This document shows, one piece after another, positions 1 through 9,699 of a stretch of DNA of 64,000 nucleotides; the first letter of the stretch is position 1; each line of letters opens with the position of its first letter. The notes under the pieces were generated by a model. It was not told where the DNA came from, searched no databases, and saw only the letters and a list, made by a program, of their open reading frames with translations. The stretch is from the NCBI RefSeq assembly GCF_003692965.1, contig NZ_REHC01000008.1, positions 62,001 to 126,000 on the forward strand, given 5' to 3'. The position numbers were made by a program, and so were the translations under genes. Source of the stretch: Lactobacillus sp. ESL0246 (GTDB lineage Bacteria > Bacillota > Bacilli > Lactobacillales > Lactobacillaceae).

Positions 1-969
1 ATTCCAAGCAAAGCTTTGGCCAAGAATATCTTTAACATTGATTACTCCGCAAACTAGTAATAATGCAACGGCAATAAAACTAACAAGAGTAGCATCAATT
101 CCAAATTTTGGTCCAACCAGCCAAAGTGCTACAGCTAGAACAAAAACTACGGCCATGATATCTTCTGCAAGGGTCATCTTGCCTAATTCTTTTAATTTGT
201 TATCTGCCCATGCATGAGCGTTGGGAGTTTCTTTAATTTTAGGTGGATAAATTTTATATAAAACAAATGGAACAATTAATAATGAAATAATACCAGGAAC
301 AAGTGCGGCTAAGAACCATTGCATCCATGAAATCGTAATATTTTGTGTTTTAGCAATTCCCAATGCAACCATGTTCCCAGCTAAGCCAGTCAAAAACATT
401 GTTGAAGTAACAATATTAATCTCATATTCGTTAAAAACAAGGTAGGCTCCCATCTTATCTTGAGTACCTTGTTTTGGATCAGAACCCATTTCTTTAGAAA
501 GATTATCAATTATTGGGTACATAATCCCATTAACTCGAGCATTGTTACTTGGAATACCGATTGCTAAGACTGTCTCAACTATTGATAAAGCATAAGCTAG
601 TCCCAATGTCTTTTTACCAAACGTCTTAACAAAAAAGTAAGCAATCCGCTTGCCTAAGCCTGATTTTATAAAGCCAGCTGCCATAAACATACACATTGCT
701 ACCATCCAGGCAGTCGAATTTCCAAAACCAGCAGTAACCTCGTCCATTTTAAAAATTCCTGTTAAAGTAGCAATCACAATCGCAATAATTGTTGTTGCCA
801 TCATTGGCAATGGTTTAGTCACACAAGCAATGATCGTTGCAATAAAAATTGCAAATAAATGCCATGCTTGAACATTAATTGCAGTTGGTCTAAATGGCGT
901 TAAGACCCACAGGATGATGCCAATTGCAACTGGCAAAATCCATTTTTTCCATTCAAATTTATCTAACAT
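1..969 (-). CDS. DASS-family dicarboxylate/anion transporter (partial, 3' end outside window)
   Basis: Polytopic membrane protein, 323 codons visible, running off the left edge. It begins MLDKFEWKKW at an ATG and shows many hydrophobic segments. The stretch with PSNNARVNGI resembles the conserved SNT-type motif of the divalent anion:sodium symporter (CitT/SdcS) family. It lies 20 bp downstream of the two fumarate-reductase-like genes on the same strand, so it probably ends their operon and moves C4-dicarboxylates (fumarate, malate or succinate) across the membrane. Substrate and ion coupling are inferred from family and context. Confidence 0.8.
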   Translation of the reverse strand, partial: MLDKFEWKKWILPVAIGIILWVLTPFRPTAINVQAWHLFAIFIATIIACVTKPLPMMATTIIAIVIATLTGIFKMDEVTAGFGNSTAWMVAMCMFMAAGFIKSGLGKRIAYFFVKTFGKKTLGLAYALSIVETVLAIGIPSNNARVNGIMYPIIDNLSKEMGSDPKQGTQDKMGAYLVFNEYEINIVTSTMFLTGLAGNMVALGIAKTQNITISWMQWFLAALVPGIISLLIVPFVLYKIYPPKIKETPNAHAWADNKLKELGKMTLAEDIMAVVFVLAVALWLVGPKFGIDATLVSFIAVALLLVCGVINVKDILGQSFAWN

Positions 970-989
970 TTTTACTTCTCCTTAAAACT

Positions 990-2810
990 TTATTGTTTTG
1001 CTTTTTTGATAGCTTGGTTAACAGCTTCTTTAAGTGCCTTTGTAGTAGTTGATGCTCCTGATATGGCATCAACTTTAGTAGAATTCTTCAAAACCATTTC
1101 TTGGGGAATCTGCTTAATTGCTATTGCACCTATCCCCTCAGTTTCATGACTTTCCAAAACTTCAATCTTTTTAATGGAATTATCTTGATAAGTTACACGT
1201 ACCAAGATTCGTCCGCCAATCCCACCTTCTGAAGAGCCAAGATACTGGTGTTCATGTAGTTCTATTTGGTCAGTCTTATTACCATCTAGAAGATCATTAA
1301 TCTTAGGAACTTTTTCAGAAATTGTAATTTTCATATCATTCATTGATGTTTTAGCTGCATTCTCACCAGCAATTTTCCCCAATATTAAACATTCCGCAAG
1401 ATTACCGCCGCCTTGATAATGATTGGCACACATACCACCAAGCTCACCAGCACCAAACAATCTCTTAATCGGTTCTTCGTTAACATCCAAAATACGTGCC
1501 TGGCCGTCATGCTTCGGTCCCCCTTGTGTATTTAAAACAACAGGGGCTAACCTGATTGCATAAACTGGTCGTTTCATATCGAATTCTTCTAAGGATTCGG
1601 GCTTGCGATTGAACTGCATATCATTACCCTGACGGGCAAACTCATTAAATTGTAGTACTGTTTTTCTTAAATTTTTTTCTGGCACGTGTATTTTCCTTGC
1701 CAACTCTTGAACTAAATCAGCTTTAACTACCTTTTGGAAAAATTGTTGATACTTAAGTGTATGCTGTTTTTTTTCTTCAATAAATTTTTCAAATTGTTTA
1801 CTATCGAAAACTAACCATACATTATTGTATGCATGAGGTAATAAATAATCACCATGTTGAGCAATGTGGCCATGTCTATATTTGGCATCTTCTCGCATAA
1901 AGCGAGTACCATCATCACCCACTACAAAAATAGAGCCGGATTTAACATTTTTCCAGCCGCTTATTTGCCTACCACGCTCATTGGCATCTTCAGCAATTAC
2001 GTAGCCAGGAACAATCCCTAAAGACTCATAATTTCCCATATGCCACATTTTTGCTCCTACTTCAGCTGCCATTTTCACGCCATCACCATTGTTATACAAA
2101 GTTCCTAATGGAGTTAACTTGTTGATATGAAGATAGTCTTGTTGCATTTCTTCATTATTTTCAAATCCGCCCGTAGCTAGTACCACACCTTGTTTAGCAT
2201 GAATATAGTACTGCTTGTGGTTGCGTGAAATTATTACTCCACAGATTTCCCCATTTTCGGAATTTTGTATCAAGTGTTTAGCTTTTGAATTTAACCAAAT
2301 ATCTATTTTATCTGCCCGCTTAATTACTTCATTTCGTATTACCTGCCATAATGCAGCATCAAAATCTTGGTTATGAACTAAGGCAAAATCAAAAGTTTCT
2401 GAGCCTTGATATTCGGGATATTCACAGAGAAATTTTTTGTTTGCCAAATGATCTCCAACATGGTAGTCACTTGACCAAATAAATGGATCTATTTTAAAGT
2501 ATTTTCTGAAATAATCAGGCATTTGGATAAAGCCATTAAGATAAACATCCAATATGTCTTTATCCATCATAAACGGGGCATTTAGCTGTTTATAATAAGC
2601 CGTTATTTTGTCCTTGTCATGAGCCATTGCAACATGTTGAGCGGAATAGCGTGTATTGCCACCTTCATGTCCATAAGGGGCAACATCGACTAATAAAACT
2701 TTAGCACCATTATCGGCAGCAAATCGAGCAGCTGTACCGCCAGCTCCACCAAAGCCTAATACAATTACGTCATAGGTACCATTCCACTTAGTTTTTTCAT
2801 CGATCTTCAT
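990..2810 (-). CDS. Flavin-dependent fumarate reductase-like protein with C-terminal FMN-binding domain
   Basis: 606 aa. The N-terminal FAD-binding fold shows VLGFGGAGGTAARFA near residue 20 and the usual GAGELGG and GKIAGENAA segments near residues 450-490. The C-terminal FMN-binding domain ends with the covalent flavinylation motif DAISGASTTT near residue 580, a site normally modified by ApbE. There is no signal peptide, so a soluble cytoplasmic enzyme is expected. Such enzymes reduce fumarate or related unsaturated acids as an electron sink. The exact acceptor is not shown by the sequence. It is probably co-transcribed with the upstream paralogue and the downstream DASS transporter. Confidence 0.85.
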   Translation of the reverse strand: MKIDEKTKWNGTYDVIVLGFGGAGGTAARFAADNGAKVLLVDVAPYGHEGGNTRYSAQHVAMAHDKDKITAYYKQLNAPFMMDKDILDVYLNGFIQMPDYFRKYFKIDPFIWSSDYHVGDHLANKKFLCEYPEYQGSETFDFALVHNQDFDAALWQVIRNEVIKRADKIDIWLNSKAKHLIQNSENGEICGVIISRNHKQYYIHAKQGVVLATGGFENNEEMQQDYLHINKLTPLGTLYNNGDGVKMAAEVGAKMWHMGNYESLGIVPGYVIAEDANERGRQISGWKNVKSGSIFVVGDDGTRFMREDAKYRHGHIAQHGDYLLPHAYNNVWLVFDSKQFEKFIEEKKQHTLKYQQFFQKVVKADLVQELARKIHVPEKNLRKTVLQFNEFARQGNDMQFNRKPESLEEFDMKRPVYAIRLAPVVLNTQGGPKHDGQARILDVNEEPIKRLFGAGELGGMCANHYQGGGNLAECLILGKIAGENAAKTSMNDMKITISEKVPKINDLLDGNKTDQIELHEHQYLGSSEGGIGGRILVRVTYQDNSIKKIEVLESHETEGIGAIAIKQIPQEMVLKNSTKVDAISGASTTTKALKEAVNQAIKKAKQ

Positions 2811-2825
2811 TTTTATTCTTCTTTT

Positions 2826-4619
2826 TTACTTTTGAATATTTTTAATCGCTTTATTAACAGCTTCCTTAAAAGCAGCACTAGTGGTACTTGCTCCACTAAC
2901 AGCATCAACATCAGTAGTTTGCTTGTCTAACATTGCTTTAGTTAATACAGGTATTGCCTTACCACCTAAAGAAGGTGTTTCTTTTTGTTGCAAAGTTTCA
3001 ATATTAATTAATCGATTGTCATCAGCTGTCACCCGTACAACAATTGGAACATCATTAATACCATTCTCACTAATTCCAATTCCCTGATTTTCGCCCACTT
3101 CATAATCAGTTGTTGTTGCATGTGCATCCGATTTAAGATCAGGGTTTTGAGAAGCACCCGTTATAACATCAACTTCTTCAATTTTGCGTTTAGGCCAAGC
3201 TGCATTTTCACCAGCAATTTTCCCAGAGATCAGCAAATCAGCAATACTATTTGCTCCAACATATTTTGTAGCAAATATATCTCCTAGTTCTCCTGCCTCA
3301 TATAAATGTGGAATTACATTGTTTTGCATATCAAGAACTTCACACTTTTCATTGCGCTTTGCACCACCATGTGTATGCAAAATATTATGTCTAATGGCAA
3401 TGGCATAATATGGACCATTTCCGAAAGCACGCATAGTGTCAATGTGACGATTCAAGAACATATCACGCTTTTTGTTCTCAGTAAGGTAGTTAAAATCAGC
3501 AACTGCCTCAGCTAATTTAGGAGCTGTAATTTTTTCTGCTAATTCTTTAATTGAATCTGCCTTAACTGCATATGAAATCAATTGCTTAATTTGGTCGGAT
3601 TTGTCAGATTCATCACTTGACAGTTGATCATATTGCTTTTGATCCATAATAATATGCGGATGATTTTGGTTAGGAAGCATAATCCAGTTACCATGGTTAT
3701 ACTTATAGCCGTGTCTGTCTTCTTCATCTTCGCGGTAATAACGGGTACCATCATCACCAGCTATAAAAATACTGCCGTTAAATAGACTCTTCCAATTAAT
3801 CATATATGCAAATTTTTCTCTTGGTTCACCCCTATTAAGAGAAAAGCCATGAGAATCATAGTTTGACATATGCCACAGGCGAGCACCCGCTTCAATTGCA
3901 AGGTCGATTCCCTTTCCTTGATTATATAGGGTACCAATCGGTGCTAGTGAACCCTGTCCCAAAAAGTTTTGTACCATATTCTGATTATTTTCAAAACCAC
4001 CACATGATAAAACAACGCCATTTCTAGCAGCAACATTTCTAATCACATCGTTATGCTTAATTTGCACTCCTAGAATAGTTTTGTTTACAGGATCTTGAAT
4101 AAGATGTTCTGCTGGGCTTGAAAACCAAATATCAATTTTATCTAAACGTTCATAAACTTTTTTGCGCAATAATTTCCAAAAACCGCCATTATACATCCCA
4201 GCAGTCATACTTTGGGAACGCATTGTTTCTGCATGCTTATATTCCGGATACTCACCCTTGGGTCTTCGACCAGTATATTGTGCTTCAATTCCAAAATACT
4301 TCTGCGAATATTCTTTCATTTTCATAACATTATTGACGAACGCATCTAAATCTCTGGGATCATATTTGAAAGGATAATATGTTTGTTTGTAGTAATCCCT
4401 TAGATCATTAAAGTTGTCACTCCAAGCAAAAGCACCACCAGCATAACGTGTGTTACCACCTTCATGGCCCTCTGGCGCAGAATCAATTAGTAAAACGTGA
4501 GCATTTTGATCAGCTGCAAATCTTGCAGCTCCAGCTCCAGCACCACCAAATCCGACAACAATTACATCATAGACAGCGTCCCATTTAAGAGTTGAGTCGT
4601 AGATCAAATTAATTACCAT
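2826..4619 (-). CDS. Second fumarate reductase-like flavoprotein with FMN-binding domain
   Basis: A paralogue of the next gene with the same order: FAD fold (VVGFGGAGAGAARFAAD), substrate domain, GAGELGD segment, then an FMN domain with DAVSGASTTS near its end. I chose the ATG at 4619 because MVINL then aligns with the short N-terminus of the neighbouring paralogue; a GTG at 4646 would add nine residues. First gene of the presumed operon, divergent from the LysR gene at 4819. The two copies differ around residues 40-130, so they may use different 2-enoate substrates. It lacks a secretion signal. Confidence 0.85.
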   Translation of the reverse strand: MVINLIYDSTLKWDAVYDVIVVGFGGAGAGAARFAADQNAHVLLIDSAPEGHEGGNTRYAGGAFAWSDNFNDLRDYYKQTYYPFKYDPRDLDAFVNNVMKMKEYSQKYFGIEAQYTGRRPKGEYPEYKHAETMRSQSMTAGMYNGGFWKLLRKKVYERLDKIDIWFSSPAEHLIQDPVNKTILGVQIKHNDVIRNVAARNGVVLSCGGFENNQNMVQNFLGQGSLAPIGTLYNQGKGIDLAIEAGARLWHMSNYDSHGFSLNRGEPREKFAYMINWKSLFNGSIFIAGDDGTRYYREDEEDRHGYKYNHGNWIMLPNQNHPHIIMDQKQYDQLSSDESDKSDQIKQLISYAVKADSIKELAEKITAPKLAEAVADFNYLTENKKRDMFLNRHIDTMRAFGNGPYYAIAIRHNILHTHGGAKRNEKCEVLDMQNNVIPHLYEAGELGDIFATKYVGANSIADLLISGKIAGENAAWPKRKIEEVDVITGASQNPDLKSDAHATTTDYEVGENQGIGISENGINDVPIVVRVTADDNRLINIETLQQKETPSLGGKAIPVLTKAMLDKQTTDVDAVSGASTTSAAFKEAVNKAIKNIQK

Positions 4620-4722
4620 CACTTTCTTATTAAAAATTCCTATCACAAAAAATATAACCGTTAAAGTAGGTTTAGTCGAACTAATTTTTTAAATAAAAAT
4701 AATAACTTTAGTTAAATAATTC

Positions 4723-4770
4723 CTTGTGCTGCAAGACTCTATTGCAATTTTTGATATTATTTAATATAAT
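4723..4770 (+). promoter_or_regulatory. Divergent control region between LysR gene and fumarate reductase operon
   Basis: A good promoter for the LysR gene is visible: TTGCAA at 4742-4747, a 17-bp spacer, then TATAAT at 4765-4770. Just upstream, CTTG-N5-CAAG at 4723-4735 is a dyad with the T-N11-A form that LysR proteins bind. The promoter for the minus-strand operon is less clear. Autorepression plus ligand-dependent activation of the divergent operon is the usual family logic and is inferred here. Confidence 0.5.
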
Positions 4771-4818
4771 TCAAAAATATATACTTATAAATGTTTTTTA
4801 TTTACTTTAGGACTTATT

Positions 4819-5709
4819 ATGAATGAAAAAGACCTGTTATATTTTTGCAAACTAGTTGAAACTGGAAGTTATACTACAACTGCTAATTACTTTAAAGTTA
4901 CCCAACCAACAATTTCAATGGCAATTAAACGTCTAGCTGATAAGTTTGATGATCCGCTTCTCTTACAAAAGAACCGTAAAAGCAAGATTACCTTGACTGA
5001 TGCAGGAGATTTACTTTATCAAAAAGCTAAAATTTTATTGCATCAAATTGCCAGTATTGACTACGATGTAAGGCATGCGAGTGATAAAAAAATCCGGCTG
5101 GCCTTTTCTGGTGAAGCAGGTAATTATTATATTGCTGATATTATTCAAAAATTCTATCAAGCCCATATAACCAACTTAATTGATGTTAATATAAAACGCT
5201 CTGCAGATGCTTTTGCCGATTTAACTAATGGAGATGTGGATGTTGCTATCTATTCATGGATGGTTCCTATTAATGACCCTGAATATTTTATTCATAACCT
5301 TCAGCGGACAGAGTTGGTACTGATTACGAGTCAAAATCATCCATGGCACAATGTCCATGAAATTAAAGCTGCGGATTTACGTTGCTGCAAATTTATTGCT
5401 CGTAAACGTGGATATTTAACTCGAGAATGCCTAGAACAGGAAGCAAAACTGGGTGACTTTTCCCCTAATATTGTTTACACTTCTCCAACAATGAAGTTAA
5501 TGATTGATCTAGTCAAAAGAAACGTTGGCACTGCACTTGTAATGGAAAGTAGTGTTAAAGAAGAGAATGGTGTTCACATTATTCACTTAAAATCAGGGCA
5601 ACGACTCTGGGCCTATATGCAAATTGCTATGAGGAAAAGTTTTGTTCCCAACAAATATCAACGAGCGGGAATTGAGATCTTAAGAAATTTTCGTCCAAAA
5701 AATAAGTGA
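4819..5709 (+). CDS. LysR-family transcriptional regulator
   Basis: 296 aa. The N-terminal winged helix-turn-helix (residues 1-60, with TTTANYFKVTQPTISMAIKR) is followed by an effector-binding domain of normal length. It is divergent from two fumarate-reductase-like genes and a DASS transporter, so it probably senses a dicarboxylate or related acid and controls that operon. The gene ends at a strong terminator. The ligand is unknown. Confidence 0.88.
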   Translation: MNEKDLLYFCKLVETGSYTTTANYFKVTQPTISMAIKRLADKFDDPLLLQKNRKSKITLTDAGDLLYQKAKILLHQIASIDYDVRHASDKKIRLAFSGEAGNYYIADIIQKFYQAHITNLIDVNIKRSADAFADLTNGDVDVAIYSWMVPINDPEYFIHNLQRTELVLITSQNHPWHNVHEIKAADLRCCKFIARKRGYLTRECLEQEAKLGDFSPNIVYTSPTMKLMIDLVKRNVGTALVMESSVKEENGVHIIHLKSGQRLWAYMQIAMRKSFVPNKYQRAGIEILRNFRPKNK

Positions 5710-5720
5710 ACATATTTAAA

Positions 5721-5756
5721 AAGGCAGCAACGTCTAAATGTTGCTGTCTTTGTTTA
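5721..5756. terminator. Terminator between convergent LysR and SLAP genes
   Basis: An 11-bp stem (5721-5731 with 5740-5750) and an 8-nt loop, followed on the plus strand by a T-rich tract. It serves the LysR gene and may also act for the convergent surface protein gene. Confidence 0.75.
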
Positions 5757-5785
5757 TCTTTATTTGAATAGAATGATTGCCATTT

Positions 5786-6406
5786 TTATTGGGCAATGAT
5801 TTGTGCACTCTTGGCATCAAGATCTGTCCACTTGAGATATCGCGTTTCTGAAATTGCTACAAACTTAGTTTTCTTTATTTCCTTAGTTGCTAAAACTATA
5901 ACCTTTCGGCCCTTAGGAATATAGTATTTCTGATTAATAACGCCCTTGCTGCTATAAATACGGGCATTACGCTTCACTTTATAACTTACTGCCTTAAAAG
6001 GCACAACATTTGTTGCCAAGATGTACTGCTTTTTCTTATTTTTGGCATTAGTGATGAATCTAAGGTAGTTTTCACTTTTTCGGTTATTAAAACCATTAAT
6101 ATAAACAACGGTTCCCTTTTTTAATTTTTTATTCTTAATTTTCTTAAAATCTTGATTATAAATTACACTGTTTTTAGTAACCTTAACGTAGCGGTTAATT
6201 AAAGTTAGTGCATTTGCATTGTTCTCAGTTGGTTTCTTACCAGTTTCATTTTGATTTCCATTGGGCTGATTGGTATCAGTAGTTTGGCTTTTCGCAATAT
6301 TTTGGTCTGTAGTTAAAGCATTTGTTTCCGTAGCCAAGACAGGTGTTACCATAACTAGGTTCAATAGAGTAGCACCTATTATACTTAACAAAATTTTTTT
6401 AGTCAC
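5786..6406 (-). CDS. Secreted SLAP-domain surface protein
   Basis: 206 aa. The signal peptide (MTKKILLSIIGATLLN...) has a likely cleavage site at VLA-TE near residue 25. A Thr/Asn/Gln-rich linker spans residues 27-68. Two SLAP-type repeats follow (about 70-133 and 136-200), rich in Lys and Tyr with the typical VKVTKNSVIYN and YKVKRNARIYS openings. SLAP domains bind secondary cell-wall polymers in lactobacilli, so the protein is probably held non-covalently on the cell surface. No catalytic domain is seen. Confidence 0.85.
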   Translation of the reverse strand: MTKKILLSIIGATLLNLVMVTPVLATETNALTTDQNIAKSQTTDTNQPNGNQNETGKKPTENNANALTLINRYVKVTKNSVIYNQDFKKIKNKKLKKGTVVYINGFNNRKSENYLRFITNAKNKKKQYILATNVVPFKAVSYKVKRNARIYSSKGVINQKYYIPKGRKVIVLATKEIKKTKFVAISETRYLKWTDLDAKSAQIIAQ

Positions 6407-6572
6407 TATTATCCCTCATTACTAATTAAAATCTATTTACTTTAATTTTACTACATTCCTGAATAGATATCTGCTCTGAACTAAGTTAAATTAATTTTAC
6501 GTTAGCAACAGGATTGCTATATACTGATTAAGATGGCTTAGAGTATATTGAGATGTATTTTAGGAGGTTAAA

Positions 6573-7427
6573 ATGGCAAATCCCACAAATAAGCCAATTG
6601 AAATTTTAGTAACAATTGATCAGAATTACATAAAACCACTTGAAGTAATGCTATATTCCCTAAAAATTAATAGTTTTACAGACAAATTCAGGATTTGGTT
6701 AATTCACGACAATATTGCAGATAAAAAATTAGTTGCATTGACAACTTTTGCGCAGAAAATTGGTATTGAAATTCAACCAATAGCAATGGCATTAAATATT
6801 TCTTTCCCGGATTCACTTCTTAATTTACATGATTATCCTAAAGAAATGTACTTTAGACTACTATCAAGTCAAATTCTTCCTTCAGATTTACACCGCATTA
6901 TTTATCTTGATCCAGATATTTTAGTAATCAATACACTTCGTCCACTATGGGAGCTTGATCTTCAGGGCAAAATGTTTGCTGCTGCTGTCCATGAAGGATT
7001 AACTGATATTATGAGTTCAATAAATCAACTACGACTTGGTACGACAACTGATTATTTTAATTCTGGTATTATGCTAATGGATTTAGATCAAATGCGTGCA
7101 AAAGTTAATCTGGAGGACATTTCTAAGGCAATTGCCAAGCATCATGACACCTTAATTTTACCCGATCAAGATATTCTAAATTATCTATACGGGGAAGAGA
7201 TTTTAAAAATACCTGAAACTCAATGGAATTATGATGCTCGCTCCTATTCAGTATATCTTGCACGAAGTACAGGTAAAATTAATACTGAATGGGTTATGAG
7301 TAATACAGCAATTTTACATTTTTGTGGTAAATCGAAGCCCTGGCAAAAAGAAAATCATTCTCGCTTTAAAGCGCTTTACCTCAACTACCTACATTTAACT
7401 GCTCGAATTAAAGATTACCAAAAATAA
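6573..7427 (+). CDS. Family 8 glycosyltransferase
   Basis: 284 aa, close to the usual GT8 length. It has the metal-binding DxD motif in YLDPDIL (near residue 112), the YFNSGIMLMD motif (near residue 165) and the C-terminal HFCGKSKPW motif (near residue 250) that contributes the second metal ligand. GT8 enzymes are retaining transferases using UDP-glucose or UDP-galactose. A cell-envelope glycan or a surface glycoprotein is the likely acceptor. A strong AGGAGG precedes the ATG. It appears monocistronic. Confidence 0.85.
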   Translation: MANPTNKPIEILVTIDQNYIKPLEVMLYSLKINSFTDKFRIWLIHDNIADKKLVALTTFAQKIGIEIQPIAMALNISFPDSLLNLHDYPKEMYFRLLSSQILPSDLHRIIYLDPDILVINTLRPLWELDLQGKMFAAAVHEGLTDIMSSINQLRLGTTTDYFNSGIMLMDLDQMRAKVNLEDISKAIAKHHDTLILPDQDILNYLYGEEILKIPETQWNYDARSYSVYLARSTGKINTEWVMSNTAILHFCGKSKPWQKENHSRFKALYLNYLHLTARIKDYQK

Positions 7428-7513
7428 ATATAACATTTAGCTTTTTTCTATTGAAGGACGCAATAACTGTGATAAAATAATAAAAGTTAGAAATATCAAG
7501 CTATACCATGATT

Positions 7514-7566
7514 CAAATGTATTTTTATAAGAAATACATTTGAAAATTGCGTGTGCTTTGTATAAT
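7514..7566 (+). promoter_or_regulatory. HU promoter with an overlapping perfect palindrome
   Basis: CAAATGTATTT (7514-7524) and AAATACATTTG (7532-7542) form a perfect 11-bp inverted repeat around a 7-nt centre. Its right end runs into a TTGAAA -35 candidate (7540-7545), followed by TATAAT at 7561-7566 with a short 15-bp spacer. A second possible promoter (TTGAAG 7451, TAAAAT 7473) lies upstream. The placement suggests an operator or a transcript hairpin for HU control. Confidence 0.5.
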
Positions 7567-7592
7567 AAGTTTTATAGAAAAGAGAAGGAAAT

Positions 7593-7874
7593 ATGGCTTC
7601 AATCAATAAATCTGAACTTACTAAAGAAGTTGCAGCAAAGACTGAACTCAAGCAAAAGGAGACCGAACAAGTCATCGATGCCTTAATCGAAACAATTAAG
7701 GAAAATTTGGCTAAAGGTGAAAAAGTTCAAATCATCGGTTTTGGATCATTTGAAGTTCGTGATCGTGCAGAAAGAAAAGGTCGGAACCCACAAACTGGTA
7801 AGACTTTAACTATACCTGCTACAAAAGTTCCTGCTTTTAAGCCAGGTAAGGCTTTGAAAGATGCAGTTAAATAA
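7593..7874 (+). CDS. hup: DNA-binding protein HU
   Basis: 93 aa, the standard HU length. The signature [20 protein letters not shown] spans the beta-arm base, followed by [13 protein letters not shown] at the C-terminus. HU is a homodimeric nucleoid protein that bends DNA and helps replication, repair and recombination. AGAAGGAA precedes the ATG. It ends at a strong bidirectional terminator. Confidence 0.97.
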   Translation: MASINKSELTKEVAAKTELKQKETEQVIDALIETIKENLAKGEKVQIIGFGSFEVRDRAERKGRNPQTGKTLTIPATKVPAFKPGKALKDAVK

Positions 7875-7887
7875 GTAATCTAGTTAA

Positions 7888-7926
7888 AACAAAAAACAAC
7901 GGGATTATCTCCCGTTGTTTTTTGTT
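7888..7926. terminator. Bidirectional terminator between hup and metI
   Basis: A stem of about 13 bp (AAAACAACGGGA with TCCCGTTGTTTT) around a 5-nt loop. T-runs on both strands suit both the plus-strand HU gene and the minus-strand methionine operon. Confidence 0.85.
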
Positions 7927-8627
7927 TAGCGTTTTTGATGATTTAACTTCTTGGCAAAAAAATCGCCAACTATTTGAACTATAAAAATCAAAATTACCAC
8001 AAGAGCAGTTGCAATAAATGTCACATCATTATTAAAACGATTGTAGCCATATGAAATTGCCGTATTTCCTAACCCACCAGCACCAATGGCTCCAGCCATT
8101 GCCGTTAAACCGATTAAACTAATAATTGTTACGGTTGAAACACGAATCAGTTCAGAACGTGCTTCATTTAAGTAAACATTGAAAATTATATCCCATATAG
8201 TTGCCCCTAAACTTTCTGCAGCTTCAATTTTTCCTTGATCAACACTTTCTAAAGCAACCTGAACCTGCCGAGCATAAAAAGGAAAAACACCCAAAGTTAA
8301 AGGTACTAGTGCAGCATTTATTCCAATTTGGGTCCCAACAATTTTTTGCGTTACTGGTGCAATAAAAGCGAGTAAAATAATGAAAGGAATTGCCCGAAAA
8401 ATAGAAACAACTTTATCACAAAGATTAAACAAAAATTGGTTTGGTCGAATTCCTTCTCTTTTTGTTAAAACTAAGATAATTCCAAAAATTATGCCAAGAA
8501 TACCACCAAAAATGCCTGACCAGAAAGTCATAAACAAAGTTTGACCGATACTTGTCGCCCAACCAGTATCACCTAGCCAGCCAAGTTCAACGACGTTAGG
8601 AAAAGCCCTGCTAAACCAGTTAATCAT
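7926..8627 (-). CDS. metI: Methionine ABC transporter permease
   Basis: About 233 aa with five to six membrane segments and the EAA loop expected of a MetI permease ([14 protein letters not shown]). I start it at the ATG at 8627 ([10 protein letters not shown]) because AAGGGGAA lies just upstream; an ATG at 8645 would place that ribosome site inside the gene. It overlaps the end of metN by 8 bp, so translation is probably coupled. Works with MetN and MetQ to import methionine. Confidence 0.9.
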   Translation of the reverse strand: MINWFSRAFPNVVELGWLGDTGWATSIGQTLFMTFWSGIFGGILGIIFGIILVLTKREGIRPNQFLFNLCDKVVSIFRAIPFIILLAFIAPVTQKIVGTQIGINAALVPLTLGVFPFYARQVQVALESVDQGKIEAAESLGATIWDIIFNVYLNEARSELIRVSTVTIISLIGLTAMAGAIGAGGLGNTAISYGYNRFNNDVTFIATALVVILIFIVQIVGDFFAKKLNHQKR

Positions 8628-9681
8628 ACAAATTCCCCTTTTCATTTAAGCGCGTAACTGCCACTTTTGCTTCTTCTAAAAAGCGAATCGTTTCCTGCTG
8701 TTTATCTTCATTCCCTTTTACTAGAACAAGAAGTGTCCCAATTGGTTCTCCATTTAAAAGTTCAACATTACCGTATAACATGCTTACTTCAACACCAATT
8801 TTACGGTAAAGGTCAATGACAATTGTTTTTGTAACATTATCCATACTATAAACCAGTTGGTAAATGGCCTCATTTTCAGTTAATTTATCTAATTTAAGTG
8901 ACTGCAGGGTACTAATTACTTCACCTGAACCCCCAACAAAATTTTGGGTTAATTCAGTTTGAGGATGAAGAACAACGTCACGCAGTGATCCTTTTTCAAT
9001 TATTTCTCCTCGCTGCATTAAGGCAACTTGGTCACAAACCTGTTTGACAGCGCTCATTTCATGAGTAATTAAGACAATCGTTAAGTTTAACTCATCCTTT
9101 AATTTTTTTAATAAAGTTAAAATTTGTTGAGTATTTTGCGGATCTAGTGCACTGGTTGCTTCATCTGAAATCAATATATCTGGTTCATTAGCAAGAGCTC
9201 GAGCTATTGCAACACGTTGCTGTTGACCACCGGAAAGTTGAGCAGGAAAGACGTCAGCCTTGTCTTTTAAATCGACTAAATCAAGCAGCTTTAACGATTT
9301 AGCTGTTATTTCTTTTTCTTTAAGACCTGAATGTTTTAATGCAAAAGCAATATTTTCAATCACACTAGTCTCATTTAATAAATTGAAATTTTGAAAAATC
9401 ATTCCAATTTTTCTACGTGCCAGTTGTAGCTGCTTAGTTTCGATTACTTGTTTTCCATTTTTTACAAAGTCAGTTCCATTTACTCTGACATTACCTGCAG
9501 TTGGTTTTTGCAAAAGATTAATTGTTCTAACCAAAGTTGACTTACCTGCACCAGAAAAGCCTACTATGCCATAAATACTTCCTTTTTCAACTGTTAAGCT
9601 AACGTCATGCACAGCATGAACTGTGTCTTTATCCCGATCAGAAAAATCAACGTTGACATGCTCTAACTCGATAATTCCCAT
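8620..9681 (-). CDS. metN: Methionine ABC transporter ATP-binding protein
   Basis: 353 aa. Walker [10 protein letters not shown], signature LSGGQQQR, Walker [14 protein letters not shown] and the switch histidine in THEMS are all present. The C-terminal extension (from about residue 260) is the NIL domain, which gives feedback inhibition by cytoplasmic methionine in the E. coli family member. Central gene of the metQ-metN-metI operon. Confidence 0.95.
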   Translation of the reverse strand: MGIIELEHVNVDFSDRDKDTVHAVHDVSLTVEKGSIYGIVGFSGAGKSTLVRTINLLQKPTAGNVRVNGTDFVKNGKQVIETKQLQLARRKIGMIFQNFNLLNETSVIENIAFALKHSGLKEKEITAKSLKLLDLVDLKDKADVFPAQLSGGQQQRVAIARALANEPDILISDEATSALDPQNTQQILTLLKKLKDELNLTIVLITHEMSAVKQVCDQVALMQRGEIIEKGSLRDVVLHPQTELTQNFVGGSGEVISTLQSLKLDKLTENEAIYQLVYSMDNVTKTIVIDLYRKIGVEVSMLYGNVELLNGEPIGTLLVLVKGNEDKQQETIRFLEEAKVAVTRLNEKGNLYD

Positions 9682-9699
9682 AAAAATTCGCTCCGTTCA

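Noticed and set aside
2881-4377. Plus-strand frames opposite the second fumarate reductase gene
   Set aside because: Shadow frames of a clear gene, without ribosome sites or recognisable domains.
7514-7542. The HU palindrome as a transcription terminator
   Set aside because: It lacks a GC-rich stem and a T-run and is followed by a TATAAT box, so an operator is more likely.
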